From Halomonas maura (GTDB lineage: Bacteria > Pseudomonadota > Gammaproteobacteria > Pseudomonadales > Halomonadaceae): a stretch of DNA of 64,000 nt. The notes beneath the pieces are model-generated. The model was not told where the DNA came from. It saw nothing but the letters and a program-made list of their open reading frames with translations, and made no database searches. Positions 56,106-64,000 of the stretch are shown here, piece after piece. The translations under genes and the position numbers were made by a program. Every line of letters begins with the position of its first letter. The first letter of the stretch is position 1. The stretch lies in assembly GCF_030409305.1 (NCBI RefSeq), contig NZ_JAUFPQ010000018.1, positions 186,001 through 250,000 of the forward strand, written 5' to 3'.

Positions 56106-56278
56106 GGAAGGTTCTCCTCTCGCTGTGAGGTGTCCAGATAGGGGACGCTGTCATTATGGGAAGGCGGGCGGCCGCCTGGGACCAACGTTCCTCCGGGTTT
56201 TTTGCACGTTTCTCCGAGAGGCGGCGTGCTCCTTCCCTCCCGGGGCGAAAAAATCGTCATGATCGGTGTGCGACGGGG

Positions 56279-56307
56279 GCGATGCCCCGCCGTGGCGGGG
56301 ACATCGC
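56279..56307 (-). terminator. Hairpin after the first small secreted protein gene
   Basis: GCGATGCCCCGC pairs with GCGGGG-A-CATCGC across one bulged base. It lies 24 bases beyond the stop at 56331 on the minus strand. Confidence 0.6.
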
Positions 56308-56330
56308 GAGCATGGGGATGGTTCCGATGC

Positions 56331-56612
56331 TCAGCTGGTGGCATCCCGGGCCGGGGCGAGCCGATCGGCGGAGGCCGCGAAGCGAGTATCGATGGTGTTG
56401 GCCTTCAAGGCCGTGCGGGCCTGCTGCATGGCCGCGCTGTCGCCTCCGGACCCGACGGTTTCGGTCGCCTGACTAGCCGGCTCGACGTGCCGGCCCTGGG
56501 GCGCCAGTGGCGCCTGGTGGAGATGCAGGGCACGCTCGGCGGCGTTGTCGGCCTGGGCGGCCAGCGGCAGGGCGGCGATGAGCAGGGCGGAAAGGGTCAG
56601 TCGGGTCTTCAT
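56331..56612 (-). CDS. Small secreted protein, copy 1 of a paralogous pair
   Basis: A 93-residue protein with a clear signal peptide (LTLSALLIAALPLAAQA). The mature 70 residues are polar (DNAAERAL, SAAMQQARTALKANTIDTRF). It has no Cys and no recognised domain. The whole protein is closely similar to the one at 57829. It is divergent from the AraC-type gene across 237 bases and followed by a hairpin and the alcohol dehydrogenase gene. Confidence 0.8.
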   Translation of the reverse strand: MKTRLTLSALLIAALPLAAQADNAAERALHLHQAPLAPQGRHVEPASQATETVGSGGDSAAMQQARTALKANTIDTRFAASADRLAPARDATS

Positions 56613-56849
56613 GATCGGCTTCCTGATGTCGTGGGGAATCACACGGCGCTCGAGGGTGAGGAGCTGTCCTCTGGAGCGCTGTGGCCTCGTGATGAGGTTG
56701 GCGACATTATGGCGGGGCAGGGTGCCGTCGGGGACCGTGGTTTGTCCGGCGATCTTGCTCATTCCTATGAATGTTGCCGTAAATCCGATAAAATTTCTGC
56801 TAAAACTATCACGATCGTTTGGCATCAGCCTCAGGAAAAGGAACCCGGG

Positions 56850-57749
56850 ATGCACGTCTCACAAGCCCTCTCATGTCCACTGGTCGAGCTGTTGGCGCCG
56901 CTGATCGAGCGCGATGGCTTCATGCCGACGGCGTTGCCGGTGGTGTCGCTGGTGGCGTCGCACCGGCCCTGCGCGCGCACGCCGCTGATGTATGAACCGA
57001 GTCTGATCATCGTCGCCCAGGGCTACAAGATCGGCTATCTCGGCGACCGCGAGATCCATTACGGCCCCGGCCAGTACCTGGTGCAGACGCTGCCGTTGCC
57101 CTTCGAGTGCGAGACCCATGCCTCGGCCGAGGCGCCGGTGCTGGGTATGTCGATACGCCTGGACCCGGCGCTGCTCGGTGAGCTGGTGACGGCCATGGGC
57201 GAGCAGGACGGGGAAGCGGAAGCGAGTCCCGTGCCCATGGCCTCGGTGTCGATGACCGATGGCATGCACGGCGCCGTGGTGCGGTTGCTGCAGACGCTGC
57301 ACGATCCCGCCGAGACCGCCGCCATGGGTGAGCTGCGGGTACGGGACGTGGTGTTCGAGGCGCTGAAGGGCCAGCAGGGGCCGGCGCTGCGCGCCCTGGT
57401 GCTGCACCAGGGGCACTACTCGCGAATCGTCCAGGTGCTGTCGTGGCTGCATGCCCATTACGCGGAGGAGGTCTCGGTGGAGGCGCTGGCCCGCCAGGCC
57501 AACATGAGCCCGTCGACCTTCCACCAGCACTTCAAGCAGGTCGCCCAGGCCTCGCCGCTGCAGTACCTCAAGCGGCTGCGCCTGATCAAGGCCCAGCAGC
57601 TGCTCGTCCAGGAGGAGAGCAACGTGAACCAGGCCGCCGAAGCGGTGGGCTATCGCAGTGTCTCGCAGTTCAGCCGCGACTATAAGCGCTGCTTCGGGGT
57701 GTCACCGCTGCAGCATCGCAAGGAGGAGCGCGCGCTGCAGGCGTCGTGA
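56850..57749 (+). CDS. YqhC-like AraC-family regulator
   Basis: A 299-residue regulator. An AraC_N-type sensor domain (PLMYEPSLIIVAQGYKIGYLG, YLVQTLPLPFECETHASAEAP) precedes the two HTH motifs (EVSVEALARQANMSPSTFHQHFKQV; VNQAAEAVGYRSVSQFSRDYKRCFG). YqhC controls aldehyde reductases in enteric bacteria, and an aldehyde reductase lies beside this gene. AAGGAA (56837-56842) supports ATG 56850. Confidence 0.87.
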   Translation: MHVSQALSCPLVELLAPLIERDGFMPTALPVVSLVASHRPCARTPLMYEPSLIIVAQGYKIGYLGDREIHYGPGQYLVQTLPLPFECETHASAEAPVLGMSIRLDPALLGELVTAMGEQDGEAEASPVPMASVSMTDGMHGAVVRLLQTLHDPAETAAMGELRVRDVVFEALKGQQGPALRALVLHQGHYSRIVQVLSWLHAHYAEEVSVEALARQANMSPSTFHQHFKQVAQASPLQYLKRLRLIKAQQLLVQEESNVNQAAEAVGYRSVSQFSRDYKRCFGVSPLQHRKEERALQAS

Positions 57750-57780
57750 GGCCGGGGAGACCTCGGGTGGCGGGAAACGA

Positions 57781-57806
57781 CGCTGCCTCGCCATGGCGGG
57801 GCAGCG
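57781..57806 (-). terminator. Hairpin between the AraC gene and the second small secreted protein gene
   Basis: CGCTGCCTCGCC pairs with GGCGGGGCAGCG (one T-G pair). It lies between convergent genes and could end both transcripts. Confidence 0.6.
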
Positions 57807-57828
57807 AAGGCAAGGTGGCCTGATGGGC

Positions 57829-58110
57829 TCAGCTGGTGGCGTCCCGTGCCGGGGCAAGCCCGTCGGCGGTGGCCGCGAAGCGGGTCTCGATGGGGCGTGC
57901 CTTGAGGTTGGCGCGAGCCTGCTGCATCGCCGCGCTGTCGCCATCGAACTCGACGGTCTCGATCTTCTGGTGCACCGGCCGGGCGTTCTGGCTCAGTGGC
58001 GCCAACGGCGCCTGGTTGAGCTGCAGGGCGCGTTCGGCGGCGTTGTCGGCCTGGGCCGCCAGGGGCAGGGCGGCGATGAGCAGGGCGGAAAGGGTCAGCT
58101 TGGTGTTCAT
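57829..58110 (-). CDS. Small secreted protein, copy 2 of a paralogous pair
   Basis: A 93-residue protein with almost the same signal peptide as copy 1 (LTLSALLIAALPLAAQA) and the same overall pattern (DNAAERAL..NQAPLAPL, GDSAAMQQARANLKA, RFAATADGLAPARDATS). The two copies flank the AraC gene, both on the minus strand. The upstream bases (GGAAGCCGAC region) are also alike. Function unknown. Confidence 0.8.
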   Translation of the reverse strand: MNTKLTLSALLIAALPLAAQADNAAERALQLNQAPLAPLSQNARPVHQKIETVEFDGDSAAMQQARANLKARPIETRFAATADGLAPARDATS

Positions 58111-58250
58111 GGTCGGCTTCCTGATGTCGTGGATCTTTTGGCATGCGTGAGGGTATCGGCGACTGTCATCCTCCCGTCGGCGGCACGCGTGGTGCCCCGC
58201 GAGGAGAGGCGGCCGGGGTGAGCGTCCTGCCACCACGGCCGTCGCGGTGC

Positions 58251-58568
58251 CTAGGCGACGTGGCTGGCAGTGTCTTGTGCGTCCGCTACCGGGTCATCGC
58301 GCACCACCAACGTGGCGTCGATGCGGGTGATCTCGTCGGCCGACATCCCGACACGCCTGGCATGCTTGCGGATCGCGGCTTCGTCGACCGCCTGGTAGAT
58401 GCAGGCGGTGCCCAGGCGGCCATCGTCCTCGGCCACCACGTAGGAACGGATCCAGCGCACCTGGTGGGGCATTTCCTCATTGCCGACACGCGTGGAGACA
58501 CCGGCGGTCTTCTCGAGGGCAGCGGCATCGGCCCAGTTGCTGCGACGACGGATGAGATAGGTGTTCAT
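58251..58568 (-). CDS. Single-domain DUF4242 protein
   Basis: A 105-residue ferredoxin-fold protein (TYLIRRRSNWADAAALEKT; VRWIRSYVVAEDDGRLGTACIYQAVDEAAIRKHA) of the DUF4242 family. It is divergent from a wHTH-TPR regulator gene across 186 bases, which must hold both promoters. The double-domain relative at 23747 is likewise linked to a TPR-bearing regulator. Confidence 0.7.
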   Translation of the reverse strand: MNTYLIRRRSNWADAAALEKTAGVSTRVGNEEMPHQVRWIRSYVVAEDDGRLGTACIYQAVDEAAIRKHARRVGMSADEITRIDATLVVRDDPVADAQDTASHVA

Positions 58569-58754
58569 GGGTTATACTCCTCATGTTGTGGTCGGGTGAT
58601 CTCGTTCAGGTTGCTCAGCGCGCCCGGAATCGCCGGATGCCCCTCGCTGTTTGAACACCTTCATCGTGCGTCGCTGGTGCCCCCCGAGTCCTGTTCGTCA
58701 GCTGATCAATTCCTGATGCTTTCATGATCCTAGGATGGCCACCGAGATGGCGGG

Positions 58755-60525
58755 GTGCTGCCGGTGATCCGACGTTTTGCCGACTTCGAGCTGGATGACG
58801 CGCGTCGTGAGCTGCGCCTGAAGGGGCGCGAGATTCCCCTGCAGCCCCGGGTGTTCGATCTGCTCGACTACCTCGTGAGCCATGAAGGGCGGGTGGTCGG
58901 CAAGGACGAGTTGCTGGAAGCGCTCTGGCCCGATGTCGTCGTCACCGACGCCTCTCTGCAGCGCGCCGTCAGCCTGGCGCGCGTCGCCCTTGAGGAAGGG
59001 GGGCTCCGTGAGGCGATCCGCACCCATGCGCGGCGGGGATACCGCTTCTGCCTGCCCCAGCCGGCCGGAAGTGACGCGCCTGGGATGGACGCTCCTCCTG
59101 CTCCCTCCTGGGAGGACGCCGAACGCGCCTTCCGGCAACAGGCCTGGGCACAGGCGATGCAACACTACGCGCTCGCCGATGCGCAGCACCCCCTCGATGC
59201 CATGTCACTCGAGCGCTGGGCGATCAGCGCCCAGTGCACCGGTAACCTGCCGCAGGCGATCGTCCCGCTGGAACGCGCTGCCGTGGCCTACTCGGCCTCC
59301 GGCCATGCCGAGGCCGCCGCCCGGGCGACGATTGGCCTGGCACGCCTGAGGATCGAGTCGATGGAGCCGGCCGTTGCCCATGGCTGCCTGAAGCGTGCCG
59401 AACGGCTGCTGAGCGGGTTGCCCCGGTCCGCGCAGCATGGCTACCTGCGCTGCATGCAGGCGCGCTTTCACCTGTTCGAGGGGGACCTCGACAAGGCCCT
59501 CGAGAGGGCACGAGAGGCCCAGGCAATTGGCCGGGCGCTGCACGATACCGACATCGAGACCATGGCGCTGCTGTACGAGGGGATCGGCCTCCAGGCCCAG
59601 GGACAGACGCGCCTGGGAGCGGAACTGCAGGATGAGTCCGCCGCCGCCGTGGTCTCGGGGAATGTCTCGCCGCTGATCGGGGGCATCGTCTACTGTGGGC
59701 TGATCGCCGGATGCTGCAATCGCGGCGACTGGCGGCGGGCGGAACAATGGACCGAGAGCTTCACGCAATGGTGCCAGCGCTGCGGCATCGATACCTTCGC
59801 CGGTGCCTGCCTGCTGCATCGCGCGGAGGTCTTCGCCGCCTGTGGCGAACTGGATCGGGCGCGCCGCGCGATCCACGAAGCCGACGAGTTGCTGCGGATC
59901 AGTGCGCCCTGGGCGATGGGTGATGTCCAGCGGCTGCTGGGCGACCTGCACCTGATGCGGGGCGACTTCGACGCGGCGGAGAGGGCCTACCACGGTGCCT
60001 ATACGGATGGCTGGGATCCCTATCCCGGCTACGCCATGCTGCAGCACTACCGGGGGCGGACCGAGGAGGCGATTCGAGGTCTGTTGCGCAGTGCCGAGAA
60101 GACGGGCTGGGCGGTCGCCGAGCGCCGGGCCTGCTATCTGGCCCATGCCAGCCCTGCTGGCGGGACTCTCGGGCAGGCTGCCCCAGGCCAGGGAGATCCT
60201 GGCGCAACTGGAGGCCCATCCCGAGCAGTGGGAGCTGGGCGCCGTGACCGGTCAGGTGATGTCCGCCCGCGCCGAGATCCTGCTGGACGAGGGGCAGGCC
60301 GAGGAGGCGCTTCGCCTGCTGCGCCAGGCGGTGCACTGTTTCCAGGAAATGCATGTCCCCCTCGAGGCTGCAACCGCCCGGCTGCGCCTGGCCGAGCTGT
60401 TGATCCTCGCGGGCGATACGGAAGGGGCCGGACTGGAGCTTGGCGGCGCGGAGAAGGTGTTTCGTCGCGCCCAGGCCTCCTGGATGCTGGAGCGTTGCAG
60501 TCGCCTGCGCGCCTCGGTCGGATGA
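58755..60525 (+). pseudogene. Frameshifted wHTH-TPR transcriptional regulator
   Basis: Residues 1-100 form an OmpR/CadC-type winged helix (RFADFELDDARRELRLKG, LQPRVFDLLDYLVSHEGRVV, RTHARRGYRFCLP). TPR-like helices follow. The frame is coherent to about 60145 (RACYLAHA), then the family-like sequence continues in the +1 frame (ALLAGLSGRLPQAREIL onward) to a stop at 60525. One extra base, or two lost, near 60140-60160 explains it. It may be a real break, a sequencing error or recoding. GTG 58755 or GTG 58764 is the start. Confidence 0.65.
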
Positions 60526-60579
60526 GGCCCGGTTCCCGCATGCGCAGGCAGGTTCCCGGTGTCGTGACAAGGAGCGCCC

Positions 60580-60900
60580 ATGAGCGAGTTCACGGATTAC
60601 CTCTCGGATGTCTTCGCGCTGCTGGGGCCGATCAGCGTGCGGCGGATGTTCGGCGGCCATGGCGTCTACCATGACGGGGTGATGTTCGCCCTGGTGTCCG
60701 ACGAGACGCTCTACCTCAAGGCGGATGCGCAGAACCTCGAGGACTTCCAGCGCGAGGGACTCGAGCCCTTCGCGTACCGTCGCCGGGGCAGGGTGGTGCA
60801 GCTCTCCTACCACCGGGCGCCGGAAGCGATCCTCGAGGATCCCGAGCCGGCCCGGGACTGGGCGCGCCGCGCGCTGGCGGCGGCGCGACGTGCCAAGTGA
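60580..60900 (+). CDS. TfoX N-terminal-domain protein
   Basis: A 106-residue protein consisting of the TfoX N-terminal domain (LGPISVRRMFGGHGVYHDGVMFALVSDETLYLKAD). Full-length TfoX/Sxy regulates competence; stand-alone N-domains are of unknown role. It starts 55 bases after the broken regulator, after an AAGGAGC site. Confidence 0.85.
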   Translation: MSEFTDYLSDVFALLGPISVRRMFGGHGVYHDGVMFALVSDETLYLKADAQNLEDFQREGLEPFAYRRRGRVVQLSYHRAPEAILEDPEPARDWARRALAAARRAK

Positions 60901-61054
60901 GTGGAGGCGGCCTGTTGAGCGCATCAGCGCTCCGATCAGGGCCACGCCGTCCAGCCGGGCGAGTGTCGCTTCGGCGACCCATCGGCAGGGTACGGCAGAC
61001 GCCGATCACCGGTCCCGCCCTTGCGCCTCGCCCCTCCCGATTCCTCTCCATGCA

Positions 61055-61100
61055 CCTCACATCGTGAGGCCCCACCTCACGTCTTACGGGATGCAAGACG
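61055..61100 (+). promoter_or_regulatory. Leader with alternative hairpins before the homocysteine methyltransferase gene
   Basis: CCTCAC (61055), GTGAGG (61064) and a second CCTCAC (61075) can form two mutually exclusive hairpins. CGTCTT and AAGACG (61080-61100) form a third. This looks like a switchable leader or operator set, but it matches no SAM or SAH riboswitch that I recognise. Confidence 0.35.
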
Positions 61101-61181
61101 GCTGAAGTGTCGGACGGACTCATCGTCGAGTACGCCTGGCGCCGCCAGCCGGCTTCACCACCCCAGCGAGAGGACGATGTC

Positions 61182-62123
61182 ATGGCGAAATACCGACACC
61201 ACCTGCCCCAGCTCGACGGCGGTCTGTTCCTGACCGATGCGGGCATCGAGACGACCCTCATCTTTCATCAGGGGCAGGATCTGCCGCATTTCGCGGCCTT
61301 TCATCTGCTCAAGGACGAGGCCGGCACCGAGGTACTGCGTGACTACTTCCGGCGACATGCGCAGATCGCCCGCGAGCATGGCACCGGCTTTCTCCTCGAG
61401 AGCGCCACCTGGCGGTCGAGCCCGGACTGGGGCGACTCGCTCGGCTATTCGGCCGAGCAACTCGATGCGGCGAATCGCGCGGCGATCGCCATGCTGGTCG
61501 AGCTTCGCGCCGAATTCGAAACCGCCGAGACACCCTGCGTGATCAGCGGTTGCATCGGGCCACGAGGCGACGGCTACGATCCTGGCCAGCTGATGACGGC
61601 CGAGGTGGCGCAGGACTATCACGCGCGTCAGGTGTGGGTCTTCGCCGAGGCGGGCGCCGACATGATCACCGCGATCACCGCGACCAACGTGCCCGAGGCG
61701 ATTGGCATCGTGCGTGCCGCGCAGGCCGCAGGCATGCCCGTGGTCATCTCCTTCACGGTCGAGACCGACGGTCGGCTGCCCACCGGGCAGAGCCTGGCCG
61801 AGGCGATCGGGCGGGTCGACGAGGCGACCGGCAACGGCCCGGCCTACTACATGATCAACTGCGCGCATCCGAGCCATTTCGCGGGCGTGTTGGGTGACGA
61901 GGCCTGGATTCGGCGGCTGCGCGGGCTGCGCTGCAATGCCTCGAGGAAGAGCCATGCCGAACTCGACGAGGCCGAGGAGCTCGACAGCGGCGATCCGGTG
62001 GAACTGGGCGCCGATTACGGCCACCTCTTGCAGCGTTTCCCGCAGATCAACGTGCTCGGCGGCTGCTGTGGCACCGATCATCGCCATATCCAGCAGATCT
62101 GTGTCGCCTGCCAGGCGGCGTGA
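61182..62123 (+). CDS. Homocysteine S-methyltransferase family protein
   Basis: A 313-residue zinc-dependent methyltransferase (YagD/MmuM type). LFLTDAGIETTLIFHQG opens the barrel; NCAHPSHF and GGCCGTDHRHI supply the Cys zinc ligands. It makes methionine from homocysteine using methionine-type donors such as S-methylmethionine. ATG 61182 is preferred over 61107 because the family sequence begins there and GAGAGGA precedes it. Confidence 0.87.
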   Translation: MAKYRHHLPQLDGGLFLTDAGIETTLIFHQGQDLPHFAAFHLLKDEAGTEVLRDYFRRHAQIAREHGTGFLLESATWRSSPDWGDSLGYSAEQLDAANRAAIAMLVELRAEFETAETPCVISGCIGPRGDGYDPGQLMTAEVAQDYHARQVWVFAEAGADMITAITATNVPEAIGIVRAAQAAGMPVVISFTVETDGRLPTGQSLAEAIGRVDEATGNGPAYYMINCAHPSHFAGVLGDEAWIRRLRGLRCNASRKSHAELDEAEELDSGDPVELGADYGHLLQRFPQINVLGGCCGTDHRHIQQICVACQAA

Positions 62124-62276
62124 GGGAGCAGGGCGGCAGCCACGGCGCCGCCCTGATCGCGCCGCCGCTCGGCGTGTGCGCCGCTTCGACTCGGGTCACG
62201 CGTCACCCGTCACCCTGAAGCGCAGGGCACACGCGGGCAGGGACGTCGAGCCGGCGAACCGGAGGGTGCCCTGGCC

Positions 62277-64000
62277 TCAGGTCACTATCTCCCATCGGCA
62301 CGGCCGCTCGGGCTGGTAGCTGCAGAAGCTCCCCGTCCGGATCGAATTCTCCAGATGCCGTTGGAGGCCTGGATGGGCCTTGCCGATGCGACGGATCGCA
62401 TGGCGGATCCGCCACGTGACCGTAGAGCGTGCCCGCTCGGCGAGATCGCCCACCCTGCGCAAGCGCCCGCCGATCCCCAGCGCCCTGGACAGTGCGTCGA
62501 CGAGATGGTCGAGGTCTCCGCGCAGTGACTCCGCTCGACCGATATCGTGCATGTCCTCCGCCTCGGCCAATTCCTCCTGGAGCTCGCGGATCCGCTGGCT
62601 GACCTCCAGGCGGCCGCGTTCGTCGAGAACGGCGGCGCCCCTGTCGGCGTCGCTGCGCCCGGCGAGGTCGAGGCAGTGAAACTCCTTGCCCGGCCGCGCC
62701 AGCAGTCGCGCCAGATCATGCAGCCCCTTCAGGTCGGGGAGCGTCACGGCCACGCCATCGAAGACCAGGTGCCAGGCATTCTCCTCGTCCTCGCGGCGCA
62801 TCGACGCTTCGAGGGGCCGGGCAACGGCAGGCGCGTTGCGCGCACCAGGCCAGACCTGCCTGAGCGCAGCGCGGTAGCGGTCACCGAACCACGGTCGCAA
62901 TGGTGCAAGGTTCCGCTCGACATCGTGGAGGGAGACGCCCGGGCGCGTTTCCACGAAGCGGGATAGTGCGGCACGCGCCCCTTCCAGCTCTCCGGCATCC
63001 GCGAGGTACACGGCAAGTTCGCGGTACGCCCAGGTCATTGCCGGGTTCTCGGCCAGCGCGCGTTCGGCCCACGCCACCGCCTCGGCGGAGCGCCCGGCGT
63101 AGAAATGCGCGTCCGCGATCCCCATCAGGTTGTTGAAGACCATCGGATCGACCGGGCTTAACCGGATCGACTTCTCGAATGCCGCGATGGCAGGTTCGAC
63201 CTCGCCTGCGTAGAGGTGGGTGTAGCCGAGGCGCGACAGGGCCCAGGCATGCGTCGGATCGATCGCCAGGGCGCGCTCGGCCAGGAGTCGCGCCTCGGTG
63301 AACGCCCCTTCGAGAAGCGTGCGAGCGGCGGCCATCGCGGCGAGCGTTGTCGGATCGTCGCGTCCGTGCACGGCCGCCGCGGCAACCAGCCTCTGGGCCG
63401 CGGCCCGGTCGTCCTCACTGCCCCCCCAGAGGTAGACCACGCGCTGCGCATGGGCCCAGGCCGCCAGCGCGGCAGCGCGGCCGAACCCGGGATCGAGGGC
63501 GAGTGCCTGGTTGAGGAGTGCCAGCGCCTCGGCATTGTCCTCGGCGCGGTGGGTCCAGAGGTGGGGGTAGGCCTGGAGCACCAGGTCACGAGCGGCCAGG
63601 CTTTCCGTGGGCCGGGCGTGAGCGCGGGCAATCTCCTCTTTGCGGATCCGCGGCAAGAGCCTGCCGATCACCGCTTCGGTCACCGAGTCCTCGAGGGCAA
63701 AGGGGTCATCCGATGCCCCTTCATGGCATGCGGACCAGAGTGCGCGTCCCGTGGCGAGTTCGGACAGCTCCGCGGTAACACGAAGCCGTGATCCGGCATC
63801 GCGGATGCGGCCCGTCAGCAGGTAATCGGCGCCAGTCGCCTCGGCCACGACACCGGGCTCGGCGCCTCGGGCGGCCATCGCTCGGGCGGTGGCGTGGGCC
63901 AGCACGGTGAGTTCGCCGGTGCGACCGAGGGCACCGCTCAATGTCTCGGCGATACCCTCCGCGACCGAGGCATGTTCGGGACGGTCGGTGGCAAAGGGGA
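62277..64000 (-). CDS. TPR regulator/adenylate-cyclase-associated type protein (5' end outside window)
   Basis: The frame is open to the right edge. The visible N-terminal part (TGADYLLTGRIRDAGSRLRVTAEL) is the TolB-like domain found between a DNA-binding or cyclase domain and TPR repeats. About six TPRs follow (ARLLAERALAIDPTHAWALSRLG, AIAAFEKSIRLSPVDPMVF). The C-terminal 150 residues (WHLVFDGVAVTLPDLKGLHDLARLLARPG; LENSIRTGSFCSYQP) form a domain seen at the end of many large TPR regulators. The missing N-terminus decides between a cyclase and a transcription factor. Confidence 0.75.
   Translation of the reverse strand, partial: PFATDRPEHASVAEGIAETLSGALGRTGELTVLAHATARAMAARGAEPGVVAEATGADYLLTGRIRDAGSRLRVTAELSELATGRALWSACHEGASDDPFALEDSVTEAVIGRLLPRIRKEEIARAHARPTESLAARDLVLQAYPHLWTHRAEDNAEALALLNQALALDPGFGRAAALAAWAHAQRVVYLWGGSEDDRAAAQRLVAAAAVHGRDDPTTLAAMAAARTLLEGAFTEARLLAERALAIDPTHAWALSRLGYTHLYAGEVEPAIAAFEKSIRLSPVDPMVFNNLMGIADAHFYAGRSAEAVAWAERALAENPAMTWAYRELAVYLADAGELEGARAALSRFVETRPGVSLHDVERNLAPLRPWFGDRYRAALRQVWPGARNAPAVARPLEASMRREDEENAWHLVFDGVAVTLPDLKGLHDLARLLARPGKEFHCLDLAGRSDADRGAAVLDERGRLEVSQRIRELQEELAEAEDMHDIGRAESLRGDLDHLVDALSRALGIGGRLRRVGDLAERARSTVTWRIRHAIRRIGKAHPGLQRHLENSIRTGSFCSYQPERPCRWEIVT

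Noticed and set aside
61021..61181. SAM or SAH riboswitch before the homocysteine methyltransferase gene
   Set aside because: Hairpins exist, but I could not match the conserved core of any known SAM or SAH class, so only a generic leader is reported.

Overview
This is a GC-rich bacterial chromosome window. The gene families and the dense GC-biased coding suggest a gammaproteobacterium of the Halomonas type (family Halomonadaceae). That is an inference from the style of the genes; no rRNA or taxonomic marker is present. No tRNA, rRNA, CRISPR array or intact transposase was seen.

Region 1 (1-21.4 kb) is a nearly complete type III secretion system (T3SS). It starts with two large proteins that look like secreted effectors. 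The first is cut by the left edge and carries a cholera/pertussis-toxin-type ADP-ribosyltransferase domain, acidic repeats and a LysM-like end. The second is a MidA/NDUFAF7-type methyltransferase. Both share a domain of about 100 residues. After an AT-rich leader come sctD, X, Y, V, a Tad-pilus-like secretin with CpaD-like and TadD-like lipoproteins, a separate secretin N-domain protein (RhcC1/NolW-like), then sctI, J, K, L, N, O, Q, R, S, T, U. The nolW-...-J-K-L-N-O-Q-R-S-T-U order and the split secretin match the rhizobial (Rhc) class. SctU lacks the usual NPTH autocleavage motif. No needle, translocator, gatekeeper or regulator was recognised with confidence; two small unidentified proteins are needle or substrate candidates.

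Region 2 (21.7-28.8 kb) follows a MITE-like element. It holds a flavin monooxygenase, an OsmC protein, a double DUF4242 protein and a BTAD/TPR regulator on the minus strand. A divergent carboxymuconolactone-decarboxylase-like protein, a NemR-like TetR regulator with its operator, and a truncated haemoglobin follow. The theme looks like electrophile and oxidant stress.

Region 3 (28.8-38.6 kb) is a sigma-54/AcoR-controlled operon for acetoin and 2,3-butanediol oxidation: GMC dehydrogenase small and large subunits, E1 alpha, butanediol dehydrogenase, E1 beta, a stand-alone lipoyl protein, a stand-alone E2 acyltransferase and a lipoate-ligase-like protein. A sigma-54 promoter, a perfect palindrome and a (GTTGTC)6 tract lie between acoR and the operon. 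A second MITE-like element sits inside the operon.

Region 4 (38.8-64 kb) is mixed metabolism and regulation. It holds an intradiol dioxygenase, AraC-type regulators, a berberine-bridge-type oxidase, a glycerophosphodiesterase, methyltransferases and a PLP sulfur enzyme. A molybdenum hydroxylase cluster (XdhC, large subunit, 2Fe-2S subunit, MocA) follows. Next are alcohol and quinone reductases with a YqhC-like regulator flanked by twin small secreted proteins, and a second DUF4242 gene paired with a frameshifted wHTH-TPR regulator. The window ends with a homocysteine methyltransferase and a TPR protein cut by the right edge.
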